Part shown: in pieces, positions 30,813-39,296 of the stretch
Layout of the letters: every line of letters starts with the position of its first letter
Numbering within the stretch: the stretch's first letter is position 1
DNA from: Amycolatopsis sp.
GTDB taxonomy: Bacteria; Actinomycetota; Actinomycetes; Mycobacteriales; Pseudonocardiaceae
DNA length: 64,000 bases
Direction of reading: 5' to 3'
Assembly: GCF_025464955.1 (NCBI RefSeq)
Contig: NZ_JAODNM010000040.1
Span: forward strand, 62,001-126,000
The notes under the pieces: model-generated
What the model was told of the DNA's origin: nothing
What the model saw: the letters and a program-made list of their open reading frames with translations, nothing else
Databases searched by the model: none
Made by a program: the position numbers and the translations under genes

Positions 30813-31868
30813 CTACAGCAGCGACAACATCCGCTCAAGCTGAGCGATGCGGTCGGTCTGGTATTTCCGTGCGGCGTCGGACTTCGTTGACCCCACGGTC
30901 GTGCTCAGCGCGGCGTGTTCCGCGCTGTACTGCGCCCGGAGTGAGGCGTCGTCGGGAACGGCGGATGCAGCCGACGCGGTCGGCGACTTCCGTTCCGGGC
31001 GCGGCCCACGGCCGGACAACTGTTTGCCGTCGCGCCACGCGGTGACACGACCATCGGGCGCCGTCTTGGTGATGACGCCCTTCTTATTCGGCTTGCTGGT
31101 GTAGCCGTTCCACTCGCGGCCCTCGACCTCGGCCCGGAACTTTGACAGCGCAGCCTTGCCGTACAAGCCTTTCGTGGACGTCGCCCACAGCTCCTGCATG
31201 TCCCGCTGCAGCTTCGGAATCGGCTGCCCGATCCGGAACACGGGGCCGGGAACACAGCGGCACAGGCCGTGCGCGGCGAACCCGACGTGAGCTTTGGTGT
31301 AGGTGTTCGCCTGCAGCATCTTGCAGAACCCGCACGCGTCCGGCCGAGCGATCCGGGTCGCCCCGTAGCGGGCCTGAGGGTCCTGGGCGATCGCGGCGAG
31401 TGTCGTGTCGCGGCCACCGGCCAGCACGGCCGTGTTGACCGTCTCCGACGTCGTCACGAACCCCGTCGTCATCGCCTGCTCGGGTTTGCGGCCGAGCTTC
31501 TGCTGATGCAGCACCGTGCCCGGGCCGGTGATGAGCAGATCCTGAGTCAGCGTGTCCAGGTCGACCGGCGCCGGCAGAACCGGCCGGAACGGGGCGAGGT
31601 CGCCGGTGACCAGCGCCCGAACCGTGTTGTAGTCGGTGACCGCCTGGTCAGATGACTTCTTCCACCACCGGTTGACCAGCCCGAGCGTCTGCTGTAGCCA
31701 GTCCGATGTGGACGAGACCACGTGCAGCGGGTCAAGCAGCTTCCACAGGATCGCCATCTCGTCGAGCGCGCCGGCCGACAGCGCGTCCTGCGACGTCTTC
31801 GCCGAGGTCTGCGCCGTGGCGACGGCCAGATCAGCCGGCACCGGTCGCCGCCGGTGCCGGAGCGCCAC
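30813..31868 (-). CDS. MuF-like minor capsid protein
   Basis: 351 aa, GTG start inside the 3' end of the portal gene (38-bp overlap). An N-terminal helical region is followed by a zinc-binding segment (CGFCKMLQANTY and HGLCRCVP) typical of the phage MuF domain, and a basic, low-complexity C-terminus. Together with the portal it sits at the vertex. Confidence 0.85.
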   Translation of the reverse strand: MALRHRRRPVPADLAVATAQTSAKTSQDALSAGALDEMAILWKLLDPLHVVSSTSDWLQQTLGLVNRWWKKSSDQAVTDYNTVRALVTGDLAPFRPVLPAPVDLDTLTQDLLITGPGTVLHQQKLGRKPEQAMTTGFVTTSETVNTAVLAGGRDTTLAAIAQDPQARYGATRIARPDACGFCKMLQANTYTKAHVGFAAHGLCRCVPGPVFRIGQPIPKLQRDMQELWATSTKGLYGKAALSKFRAEVEGREWNGYTSKPNKKGVITKTAPDGRVTAWRDGKQLSGRGPRPERKSPTASAASAVPDDASLRAQYSAEHAALSTTVGSTKSDAARKYQTDRIAQLERMLSLL

Positions 31869-33255
31869 CGGCGGGAGCCGGAGCCGTCGCGGGCAGCCAG
31901 CTGCCGCCCGCGTCGGACTTGGACGACGCCATGATGGAGTCCTTGACCGCGAACCCGGCCGCCTTGAGCGCGGTGATCGGGTCCTGCTCCTTCTGCAGCC
32001 GGATCGACTCGCTGATGTCCTGCTGCGTGAAGCCCGGGATCTTGGACCAGAGCACCTGTGGCGGGATCGCCAGGCCCTGTGCGAGCTTCACGAGTGGGTC
32101 CGATACCTGGGCGAGGGATCGGACGCCAATGTCGGCCCAGGTGACCTCCGCGTCGGGTTCCTCGTCCACGCGCCCGTCAGCGAACGCCATGAGCTGCAGC
32201 AACGCTTCGAACTGTTCACCGAGCTGCAGCTTGTAGCCCGCGATCTTCGAGTCGTGGCCTTGGCCGGACGCCGTGAGGGTGCCCTCGCCGATGTTGGTCA
32301 GATCAGCCATGAGGGCCTGGGCGGGTGTGCGCGACGCGATCGCCATGTGAGCGGCGGCTTGGTCGATGACGCGCAGGTACCCGTCCAGCGGAGTGCCGGC
32401 CGCGGTCGCCAGCCTGGCATCAGCCGCCGGGGTTGTCAGGATCCGCTTGGCTGATACCTCGATCGGGATGGGCTTCTTCGTGACCGGGTCCTTCGGCTGC
32501 TCGATACCGGAGGCCAGCACGATGCGGTGCGCGCCGTAGTTCGAGACGATCAGCATGTCCATGATGGACTGCGTGAGGCGGTCCTGTAGCCGGATGTGCG
32601 GCTCGACTTCGCCGATGTGGCGGCCCTCGAGGTCCATGTCCGGAGTGATCCGGATGAACGGGCACTTCCCCATCATGTGAGGGGTTAAGCCCTTGACGAT
32701 CAGCTGGCCGTCGGCGTTGCGGCCGATGTCGTAGAAGTAGTTGTCGTCGACAAGGCCCTTGATCGTGCCGTTCGTCTTCGTCAGCAGCACGTACTCGGGG
32801 TACACATCGGATGTCGGGTCGTCGTAGATCGCGAACGCCTGCCGCGCGGAGTAGCACTTCACGACCGCAGACGGCGTACCGCGCACCACCGACGCATACG
32901 AGCACCCGTTCGCCACGGCCGAGGAGATCAGCTTCGCGTGCTTCGCGTCCATCCCGGCCGTCTGCCAGGACTTCCACGTCGGGGAGTCGTCCTTCGCGCC
33001 CGGAGTTCGGTAGCCGGAGATCCGCAGGGCGTCCGCCGACGAGTCGACGATCAGGGGCAGCAGGTTCAGCCGCGCGCGCTCGCGCAGCTGCCGGAACTCC
33101 ACGGTGGCGTTCTGCGGAAGGTACGGGAGGTCCTGCTCCCCCTGCATGTACGCGTCGACCCGCTTGAGACGGGCGACCTCGTGCCCGCGGTCGACGTCGA
33201 CCTGCTCGGTCAAGCTCTTGATCAGTTCCAGTGTCAGCGGTTCTGGTGCAGCCAC
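31831..33255 (-). CDS. portal protein (SPP1 gp6-like)
   Basis: 474 aa. The conserved start has EVARLKRVDAYMQGEQDLPY and RARLNLLPLIVDSSADAL, and the later block has RDRLTQSIMDMLIVSNYG-type sequence followed by RIVLASGIE. A Pro/Ala-rich C-terminus ends it. It forms the 12-fold DNA entry ring. Confidence 0.93.
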   Translation of the reverse strand: MAAPEPLTLELIKSLTEQVDVDRGHEVARLKRVDAYMQGEQDLPYLPQNATVEFRQLRERARLNLLPLIVDSSADALRISGYRTPGAKDDSPTWKSWQTAGMDAKHAKLISSAVANGCSYASVVRGTPSAVVKCYSARQAFAIYDDPTSDVYPEYVLLTKTNGTIKGLVDDNYFYDIGRNADGQLIVKGLTPHMMGKCPFIRITPDMDLEGRHIGEVEPHIRLQDRLTQSIMDMLIVSNYGAHRIVLASGIEQPKDPVTKKPIPIEVSAKRILTTPAADARLATAAGTPLDGYLRVIDQAAAHMAIASRTPAQALMADLTNIGEGTLTASGQGHDSKIAGYKLQLGEQFEALLQLMAFADGRVDEEPDAEVTWADIGVRSLAQVSDPLVKLAQGLAIPPQVLWSKIPGFTQQDISESIRLQKEQDPITALKAAGFAVKDSIMASSKSDAGGSWLPATAPAPAGGAPAPAATGAG

Positions 33256-33268
33256 AACGAACCCCCTC

Positions 33269-35005
33269 TCACTCCTGGAACACGGACCGGTCCACCGGCG
33301 TCTCTTCGGTCTTGCCGGACAGGAGCACCAGGCGCCGTGCGAGCCGCGCGAGGACCATCGTCACCGCAAGGTCGACCTTGTCTTTCGAGTCGCGGTTCGC
33401 CTTGCCCAGGGAAAAGCCCCACTTGTTCGGGCGCCGGCGGGCGTGCCGGACGTGCATCCGCAGGCCGGCGTCGCCGTCCCACTTGAGGGTCTTGTCTTCG
33501 TCGATGGCTTGCACCGTCGCCATGGCTTCTTCGGTGAACAGCCGGTTTCGGTCGGCGCCGCCCGGACCCGAGGTCCGCATGTCGAACACCGTGTGGTTTG
33601 TTGCGCTGGCCTTGATCAGCAGGTCGTCGCGGAAGTCCTGGTGCCACTGGTCAAAGCAGGCACCCCAGTACGCCGACTCGTCGGCGTCGTCCCGGGCCGG
33701 AGACGGATCCCCGAAGAACGCCACGACCCGGTAGGCGGTGCGGAGCATCTCCACTTCGGTCATGACCTCGTCGCGTGGAACGAGCCATCCCTTTCCGCGG
33801 TCGCCGTGCGGCTTCTGCCACAGTCGGATGGTCTGGACGAAACCGTCGTCGATTCGGCATGCGATCAGGCCGGTCGAGTCCTCCGACTTCGAGCAGTCCA
33901 GCGCGATGGCGATCATCTGGCCGGGCGCGATCCGGATGTCCGGGTGCGCGCCTTCGTCGAACGCGCGCGGGTCGATCCAGCCGGACTCGTTGGCAGCGGT
34001 GGCGTTGAAGTAGTAGCGGAGCGAGTCCGCGACCGGGGTGGAGGTGTCGTAGATTTCGCCGGTGATCCGGTCGAGGTCCACCCACGGCGCGTCCGCGTAC
34101 GCCGCGCGAAGACCTAGTTGGACATCGAGGTCCGTGTGCAGCGACAAGTAGGCCGGGGCCTCACAGGAGTCGTAGAGGATGTCCTGCCGCGGCGTCTTGC
34201 CGGCGACCTGGTTCTGCCACGACTCAAACGTGTCCTCCGCGACCGAACCGCCGCCCTCCTCATGGGCGTTGGTGAACTCGCAGATCCGCGCAAGCCCGTC
34301 CGGAGACTTCGCGACGTTACGTCGGACCACGTCGGCCATGGCCTTGCCGCCGGACGACGTCGTCATGTGGTGCGGTTCCTCGAGCGCGATGAACGTCGCC
34401 GGGTCACCCTCGGCGGACTTCACCGACGTGGTGAGGATCTGCATCCGGCTGCCGGACTTCGCCGCCGAGCCAAGCTTGCCGGCGTCGAACCCGATGGCCA
34501 TCTTCAGCCGCTTGGACACCATCGCGTTCGCGACGAGTAGTACGTCCTGCGCCTGGCCCTCGCTGTTGGCCGCGATCTGGACGAGCGCCACGCGGTGCGC
34601 GACACCGACCGGGTTGCCCAGTTCGTCGAAGTGGTGGAAGACCACCGGCCCTGCGAACTCGATGAGCAGCATCGCCGCCGCGAACGGCGACTTGCCATTG
34701 CCCTTCGAGCGCCTGTTCACCGCACGCCGGTAGAGCCACTTGCCCTGATCATCGACGGCGTAGAACTGGACCAGGAAACGCTTCTGCGCGCGGGTGAATC
34801 GCCACGGCTGGCCGGTCAGGTGGTGCACGAGCCACTGCTCGGCCCACAGGATGACGTCGAACCCCAGCGTCGCCGGAAGGTTAGCCAAGTCATCTGGCCA
34901 CGGCAGCGAACGCCACGCGCCGTAGACCCGGTCCCGGTAGTAGCCAGTCGGCGGCTCAATCTCGTCGAACCGCAGGTCGGTCGGGGCTTCGAGGAGAGCA
35001 GTCAC
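33269..35005 (-). CDS. terL: terminase large subunit
   Basis: 578 aa from a GTG at 35005 with GAGGGGG upstream. The Walker A-like motif is RRSKGNGKSPFAAAMLL, then FIALEEPHH as Walker B and the nuclease-domain Asp motif in IAIALDCSKSED. It packages DNA with the small subunit upstream. Confidence 0.95.
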   Translation of the reverse strand: MTALLEAPTDLRFDEIEPPTGYYRDRVYGAWRSLPWPDDLANLPATLGFDVILWAEQWLVHHLTGQPWRFTRAQKRFLVQFYAVDDQGKWLYRRAVNRRSKGNGKSPFAAAMLLIEFAGPVVFHHFDELGNPVGVAHRVALVQIAANSEGQAQDVLLVANAMVSKRLKMAIGFDAGKLGSAAKSGSRMQILTTSVKSAEGDPATFIALEEPHHMTTSSGGKAMADVVRRNVAKSPDGLARICEFTNAHEEGGGSVAEDTFESWQNQVAGKTPRQDILYDSCEAPAYLSLHTDLDVQLGLRAAYADAPWVDLDRITGEIYDTSTPVADSLRYYFNATAANESGWIDPRAFDEGAHPDIRIAPGQMIAIALDCSKSEDSTGLIACRIDDGFVQTIRLWQKPHGDRGKGWLVPRDEVMTEVEMLRTAYRVVAFFGDPSPARDDADESAYWGACFDQWHQDFRDDLLIKASATNHTVFDMRTSGPGGADRNRLFTEEAMATVQAIDEDKTLKWDGDAGLRMHVRHARRRPNKWGFSLGKANRDSKDKVDLAVTMVLARLARRLVLLSGKTEETPVDRSVFQE

Positions 35006-35046
35006 GATCGCCCCCTCAGCCCCGAGCAACTACTCCCGGAGAGTTC

Positions 35047-35523
35047 TCACAGACCCGCTGCTTTCGCGCGATCGATCGGAGTGACATTCGCCAACTCTGG
35101 GACTTCCTCACCGCGCTGAACCTCGATCTTCAGGCGCCGGCGGGCCGACTCCAGCGTCATGAGCTCGGCCATCATCGACCGGACCTCCGCCATCTTCATC
35201 GCCGTCCAGCCCTTCACGACGATGCCGCGGATGAAGTCGTCGATCGCGAGCATGTAGATCCTCGCGGTCTGCCAGTCCGACGCGGTGTAGAACTCGTCGT
35301 ACCCGGAGACCTTCATCGACGCCCACAGGTCGAGGGTCATCGGAAGTGGTTCGTCGACGCCCTCCGGGAAAGCCAGCGGAGGCTGTTCACACGAACCCTG
35401 CGCCACCGGCTTCGACACGTTGTCCGGGTGATCCGGGTGGCCGATCGCCGTAGTGGCGTGACCGAGTTTGACGTCCGAGCGTTTGCGGTTCGCACCGCCG
35501 CTCCTGCCTGCAACTCCGGGCAT
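35047..35523 (-). CDS. terS: terminase small subunit (P27-like)
   Basis: 158 aa. A basic N-terminus (RSGGANRKRSDVKLG) with a PLPMTLDLWASMKVSGYDEF region and helical C-terminus (RSMMAELMTLESARRRL). It lies directly upstream of the large subunit; both precede the portal gene. Confidence 0.88.
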   Translation of the reverse strand: MPGVAGRSGGANRKRSDVKLGHATTAIGHPDHPDNVSKPVAQGSCEQPPLAFPEGVDEPLPMTLDLWASMKVSGYDEFYTASDWQTARIYMLAIDDFIRGIVVKGWTAMKMAEVRSMMAELMTLESARRRLKIEVQRGEEVPELANVTPIDRAKAAGL

Positions 35524-35585
35524 GATTCACAACCCAACTGTCAACAAAGGACGGACGACCGCCCCTCGCGGCGACCGGCATCGCG

Positions 35586-35700
35586 CCGACCGACCAAGGC
35601 TTGCCTAACCAGAGCTCATTCGCTGAGGGCACTCACAGGCCCTAACCGACCGACCAGGGCCCCTAAGGGGCGGAGGGGGAGTCGGGGGGTGGGGTGAGTT
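35586..35700. other. candidate packaging (cos) region: direct repeats and G-tracts
   Basis: Between terS and the HNH gene, two 15-bp copies of CCGACCGACCARGGC lie 60 bp apart (35586-35600 and 35646-35660). They are followed by four G-runs (35667-35694) of 4, 5, 6 and 4 G. Location beside terS and an HNH gene, where cos sites usually lie, suggests the terminase recognition/cleavage region. Confidence 0.45.
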
Positions 35701-35735
35701 GCTCCCTCGCGAAAGTGTTTTGTCAATGAAAACTT

Positions 35736-36098
35736 TCATTTTGTTTCGATCGTGCGATCAGGCTCGGCGACGGTTGGCTGGTCGCCGGCCGGGCGTAGCC
35801 CTGGGTGCGGGGGTACTGGGCGCAGGGTACGTGGCCCTACCCCCCGTGCTGCTAGTCCTTCAGCTGCTGACTTCGCTCGATGATGTGTGTCGCAGATCCG
35901 ACGCGCGTTCTCCACCCGGTCGCTGCCGCCCGCTGAGTGAGGCGTGACGTGGTCGGTGTCGCGTGCTGGTGCGCCGCATCGCTGGCCATTCTCCACCACC
36001 TCACAGCGTCCGTGTGAGCGTCGGGCCACTATGGCCATGGTGCGATGCCACTCGCGTGAATGGACGCGGCGTTGGGCGCGCTGCCATCCCCCGCTCAT
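35736..36098 (-). CDS. HNH endonuclease linked to terminase
   Basis: 120 aa from an ATG overlapping the stop of a 17-codon leader (ATGA). HNH core: RRSHGRCEVVENGQRCGAPA, then DTDHVTPHSAGGSD and RRICDTHHRAKSAAEG. Phage HNH proteins next to terminase genes assist DNA cleavage at cos. A 16-bp palindrome (AATGAAAACTTTCATT, 35725-35740) at its end may act as a terminator. Confidence 0.85.
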   Translation of the reverse strand: MSGGWQRAQRRVHSREWHRTMAIVARRSHGRCEVVENGQRCGAPARDTDHVTPHSAGGSDRVENARRICDTHHRAKSAAEGLAARGVGPRTLRPVPPHPGLRPAGDQPTVAEPDRTIETK

Positions 36099-36148
36099 CG
36101 CGAACGCGGCGGCTGTCCGATGTCGTGCATCAGTGGCGGTGCCGACAT
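36095..36148 (-). CDS. 17-codon leader ORF ahead of the HNH gene
   Basis: ATG at 36148 with a strong GGGGGGAGG upstream. The peptide MSAPPLMHDIGQPPRSR ends in a TGA that overlaps the HNH ATG. The much stronger ribosome site than that of the HNH gene suggests translational coupling. Expression is unproven. Confidence 0.4.
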   Translation of the reverse strand: MSAPPLMHDIGQPPRSR

Positions 36149-36192
36149 GACGACCTCCCCCCGACCTGTTGGTGAGCGCCATCCTGGGCATG

Positions 36193-36230
36193 AGAAAGCC
36201 CCGGCCAGTTAGCTACTGGTCGGGGCTTCT
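36193..36230. terminator. terminator between early and late regions
   Basis: A hairpin of about 16 bp with a small bulge and 5-nt loop TAGCT, with GAAAG/CTTCTC ends. It separates the early minus-strand operon (last gene ending at 36321) from the HNH/terminase late operon. Confidence 0.7.
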
Positions 36231-36320
36231 CGAAGTCTTCGTTGGAGACAGAGGTCCAACATCAAGATCGTACGTTCGGTGCAGGTCAGCTGTCAACCAG
36301 GGTTGCGCCGAGGCGTGAAA

Positions 36321-36566
36321 TCAGAGTGCCTTCTGCCGGCGGGTGTACGCGGCGACGTGCTGCTCGATGTGTTGTCTGATCTGAGCCGCGGACCAGTTAG
36401 GTTCGATGCCGACGTAGATCCAGTTGATCGCGTCATTGGCGAACTCAAGCATCGCCCACTGCAGATCCTTCCGGGCCTTCGGGTCGTCGGTCGCTGCTTC
36501 GATGGGGCCGCGGGCCTCTCGGCGGTCCAGGCTCGCGGTCATCGGGTCAGGTTGGTCCGGGCTCAT
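36321..36566 (-). CDS. 81-aa early-region protein
   Basis: ATG at 36566 with GGAAAG upstream. It is helical and soluble, containing ARKDLQWAMLEFANDAINWI and SAAQIRQHIEQHVAAYTRRQ. It is the last gene of the early operon. No homology is recognised. Confidence 0.65.
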   Translation of the reverse strand: MSPDQPDPMTASLDRREARGPIEAATDDPKARKDLQWAMLEFANDAINWIYVGIEPNWSAAQIRQHIEQHVAAYTRRQKAL

Positions 36567-36633
36567 GCCGCTACTTTCCGAACGTCGGGGTGGTGGTTGA
36601 TGAGTCGGTCGGTTGCGGCCGACCGTTACTCGC

Positions 36634-37056
36634 TTATCTCGGTCTCGCCGTCGCGTTGAGCTTCGCGTTGAGCGCGTCAGCGACCTTGCACCAGTGTGGG
36701 TCGTGCGGGTTGCCGGTCGTTCCCCACGGCAGCATGAGCTGGTCACCTGTCGCCCTGGGTATGACGTGGATGTGCAGGTGGAAGATGCTCTGCGTGGCCG
36801 GTTTGCCGATGCTGGTCAGGATGTTCGAGTGGTCCATCTCGCGGGCCAGTTCGGCGGCGCGGTGCATGGTGTAGGCGGTGACGACGGGGTCGGTGGTCGC
36901 GTCGTCTACGTGCTCGCGTGGGACGACGAGGACGTGCCCCTCGACGACGGGGTCGAGCGGTTTGAACGCCACGGCGTCCGGCCACTCGCGGACGATCGCA
37001 GCAGGCGCGGTGCCGGCCACGACCTCGCAGAACACGCAGTCGCTCACGGTCGGCAT
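36634..37056 (-). CDS. HIT-family hydrolase
   Basis: 140 aa from an ATG at 37056. It shows the HIT layout: SDCVFCEVVAGTAPAAIV, PLDPVVEGHVLVVPREHV and the histidine triad FHLHIHVIPR. HIT proteins cleave nucleotide phosphate bonds (Ap4A-like or nucleoside phosphoramidates). Its role in the phage is unknown. Possibilities include nucleotide-signal removal. Confidence 0.88.
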   Translation of the reverse strand: MPTVSDCVFCEVVAGTAPAAIVREWPDAVAFKPLDPVVEGHVLVVPREHVDDATTDPVVTAYTMHRAAELAREMDHSNILTSIGKPATQSIFHLHIHVIPRATGDQLMLPWGTTGNPHDPHWCKVADALNAKLNATARPR

Positions 37057-37060
37057 GTCG

Positions 37061-37771
37061 TCATCCCGCCTGTTCGATGTCACGGTCGTAGATGGTGTCC
37101 TGCGCGGGCAGGAGGTGCACCACGGCGAGCGAGATGAACCGCGGCGGTGGCGCGGGCGGGTAGGCCTTGCCACAGCGGACGGCTACACCGCGGAGCACGG
37201 TGACGCCGTCGTCCCCGATGCCGACGAGGTGGGCGACCGCATCCAGCAGTGGCGCGGCTCCGATGACGATCAGGTGGGAGCCGACGAGGACGCTCGCCGA
37301 GGGTGGTGTGGTGGCCGTGACTCTCAGCCGCTCCGGGGACCGCGGCCCGTCGGCGTTGGGCACGCGAACCGGCGGCGCAGTGAGGCGTGCGAGGTCGTCG
37401 GCGGTGAGGTTGGCGACGGCCTTGATCATCGCGTCGTAGATGTCAGCGGTCCGTTGGCCGACCGCGACTTCGCCGAACAATCCGCGCGGGCACGGGATGA
37501 GGGTACGCACCATGCTGCGCGGCTGGCCGTAGCTGAACCAGCATTCCCACTCCGCCTGGGTTCCGACCATCGGGCGGGTGTCTCGGGTGATGACCACGCT
37601 CGCGGCAGTGAGTCCCAACCATCGGTCAGGCGGGTCTGCGGGTGCGGTGCCGGTTCGCCAATGGACGTCGATGAGTTCGATGATGGCGTCGGGTCCGCCG
37701 GTGAAGCCGCGCTGGTAGTTGGTGCGGACCTGCTCGCGCCAGTCGGCGGGCAGTGTGACGGTGTCGGTCAT
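37061..37771 (-). CDS. hypothetical early protein
   Basis: 236 aa, ATG start. It contains ADWREQVRTNYQRGFTGG and a long alpha/beta middle, no catalytic motif recognised. It lies 4 bp upstream of the HIT gene and downstream of a DNA-binding-type gene, so it belongs to the same operon. Confidence 0.7.
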   Translation of the reverse strand: MTDTVTLPADWREQVRTNYQRGFTGGPDAIIELIDVHWRTGTAPADPPDRWLGLTAASVVITRDTRPMVGTQAEWECWFSYGQPRSMVRTLIPCPRGLFGEVAVGQRTADIYDAMIKAVANLTADDLARLTAPPVRVPNADGPRSPERLRVTATTPPSASVLVGSHLIVIGAAPLLDAVAHLVGIGDDGVTVLRGVAVRCGKAYPPAPPPRFISLAVVHLLPAQDTIYDRDIEQAG

Positions 37772-37774
37772 TGG

Positions 37775-38665
37775 TCAGCCTGCCTGTTCGAGGGGTAGCG
37801 CACCGCGGCGCTTGCGGAAGGACTCGAGGGCTTGCGCGCGGGTCACAAGCCTCCGGGAGCGGGTCCCGGAGACGGTCCAGCTGTCCTCATGCGACCAGCG
37901 GCGCAGCGTGCCCACCGGGACGCCGAGCTCTTCGGCGAGCCGGGCGTAGTCGCTCTGGCCGTCGCCGAGCTCATGCCAGCGGCTGCGTGGCCAGACCGTG
38001 CCACAGTTGGAGCATCTGAGTTCGGTGGCGTCGGTGCGAACGCGGAGTCGTGCGCCGCACTCGAGGGTGACGGGGCGCGTGGCTGTGTCGATGCCGAGTA
38101 CCCGGACCGTGCAGGTGCCGAGCCGGATGGTTGGGGCGTCCATGCGGCCGGCCGATCGCAGTGCGGCGAGTACGGCGTGGACTTCGGCGGCGAAGTCGGC
38201 GAGCCACTCCTGCCCCATCACCCAATGCCACTCAAACTTCAAGGTACCGATCTCACGGGCCATAGTGACCCGGCCGTCCGGGACCGTGCCCCGGAGCTGG
38301 TCCCGCGCGGTGTCGAGAGACCGTTCCTCCCTGACCTCACGGGCCCACCCGGCGATGCTGGCGAGGGCCGCGGGTGGTTGCCCGGCCGACGTGGACGAAC
38401 GGACGTCGGTGTGGACGATGAGCCCGTCAACGGCGGGTGAACGTGGACCCGGGACCGGTCGGCTGCCGCCGGCGTTGCTGCCTGAGCCGCCAGGGATCAA
38501 CTCCTCGACGTCCGTCAACTCGTAGTACAGCCGGCCCAGTTCGGTGACGGCCTTGGCGAGTTTCTCGCTGCACGGGTCGCAGGCGAGGCGGCCGGGTGCG
38601 GCACGGTAGGCGACGCCGTCGTTGCAGCTGCAGCCGAGGACGCACGTCCTGATCGTTGCGGTCAT
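37775..38665 (-). CDS. zinc-finger/HTH DNA-binding protein
   Basis: 296 aa from the ATG at 38665. The N-terminus has a Cys cluster (CVLGCSCNDG, then CDPC). The middle is predicted alpha-helical. The C-terminal third has a second zinc ribbon-like CSNCGTVWP followed by an HTH (YARLAEELGVPVGTLRRWSH). It overlaps the neighbour upstream (ATGA). Confidence 0.7.
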   Translation of the reverse strand: MTATIRTCVLGCSCNDGVAYRAAPGRLACDPCSEKLAKAVTELGRLYYELTDVEELIPGGSGSNAGGSRPVPGPRSPAVDGLIVHTDVRSSTSAGQPPAALASIAGWAREVREERSLDTARDQLRGTVPDGRVTMAREIGTLKFEWHWVMGQEWLADFAAEVHAVLAALRSAGRMDAPTIRLGTCTVRVLGIDTATRPVTLECGARLRVRTDATELRCSNCGTVWPRSRWHELGDGQSDYARLAEELGVPVGTLRRWSHEDSWTVSGTRSRRLVTRAQALESFRKRRGALPLEQAG

Positions 38666-38865
38666 TCGCGTGCCTCTCGTCCGTCCAGGGAGGAATGGGT
38701 GTGCAGCCAGCCGTCTGGGCCGTGGGGGTTCGGGACCAGTTCGACCTCGGGGACGCAGACGCAGACAGGTCCGTTGGTGTCGTGTTCGATCAGGTCGCCG
38801 ATCGGGTGGACGTGCACGACTCCGGTGTCGATGGGCAGCGCTTCCCACCGCTTCACCCTGGTCAT
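38662..38865 (-). CDS. 67-aa phage protein
   Basis: ATG at 38865, stop overlapping the next start by 4 bp. The sequence has VHVHPIGDLIEHDTNGPVCV and VELVPNPHGPDGWL, a pattern common in actinophage early operons. No function known. Confidence 0.7.
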   Translation of the reverse strand: MTRVKRWEALPIDTGVVHVHPIGDLIEHDTNGPVCVCVPEVELVPNPHGPDGWLHTHSSLDGREARE

Positions 38866-39278
38866 CGTCTTGGTCCCCGCGGATTGGGTTGGACGCGGTA
38901 GCGACCGCGCCCGCAGGTGGCGTCACGTTCCCCGAAGATCGGTGACCTCGGTGGGTCACCAGCGCCGTGCTCGTGCCTCTGCCCGCAGTACGGGCACCTG
39001 ACAGCGACGATCCCGCCGCCACCGTCGTAGCCGGTGAAGACCACTGGGACACGGCCATGGAGGATGGCCTCAGCGGCTAGAACCTCAGGGCTCTGAGTCC
39101 GGCGCCCAACAGCGCGGGCGGCGGCCTCGAATGGTTCCAGCGGCACGCACTTCGGAAAGCTGTCGCGCCATGCTTGCCGTTCCGCCGCACGGGTGGCGCG
39201 GAACTCCTCGATAGTGGGGACGTAGGTCTTGTACTGGCCGTGACCATCGATTGCCTTGCCTGGCATAGCTTCCAACAT
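38862..39278 (-). CDS. zinc-ribbon-like early protein
   Basis: 138 aa. An N-terminal helical part with IEEFRATRAAERQAWRD is followed by a CPYCGQRH and later CGRGRY metal-type site. Overlaps the next gene by 4 bp. Unknown function. Confidence 0.7.
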   Translation of the reverse strand: MLEAMPGKAIDGHGQYKTYVPTIEEFRATRAAERQAWRDSFPKCVPLEPFEAAARAVGRRTQSPEVLAAEAILHGRVPVVFTGYDGGGGIVAVRCPYCGQRHEHGAGDPPRSPIFGERDATCGRGRYRVQPNPRGPRR

Positions 39279-39296
39279 GGTGATCTCCCGGTCTGC

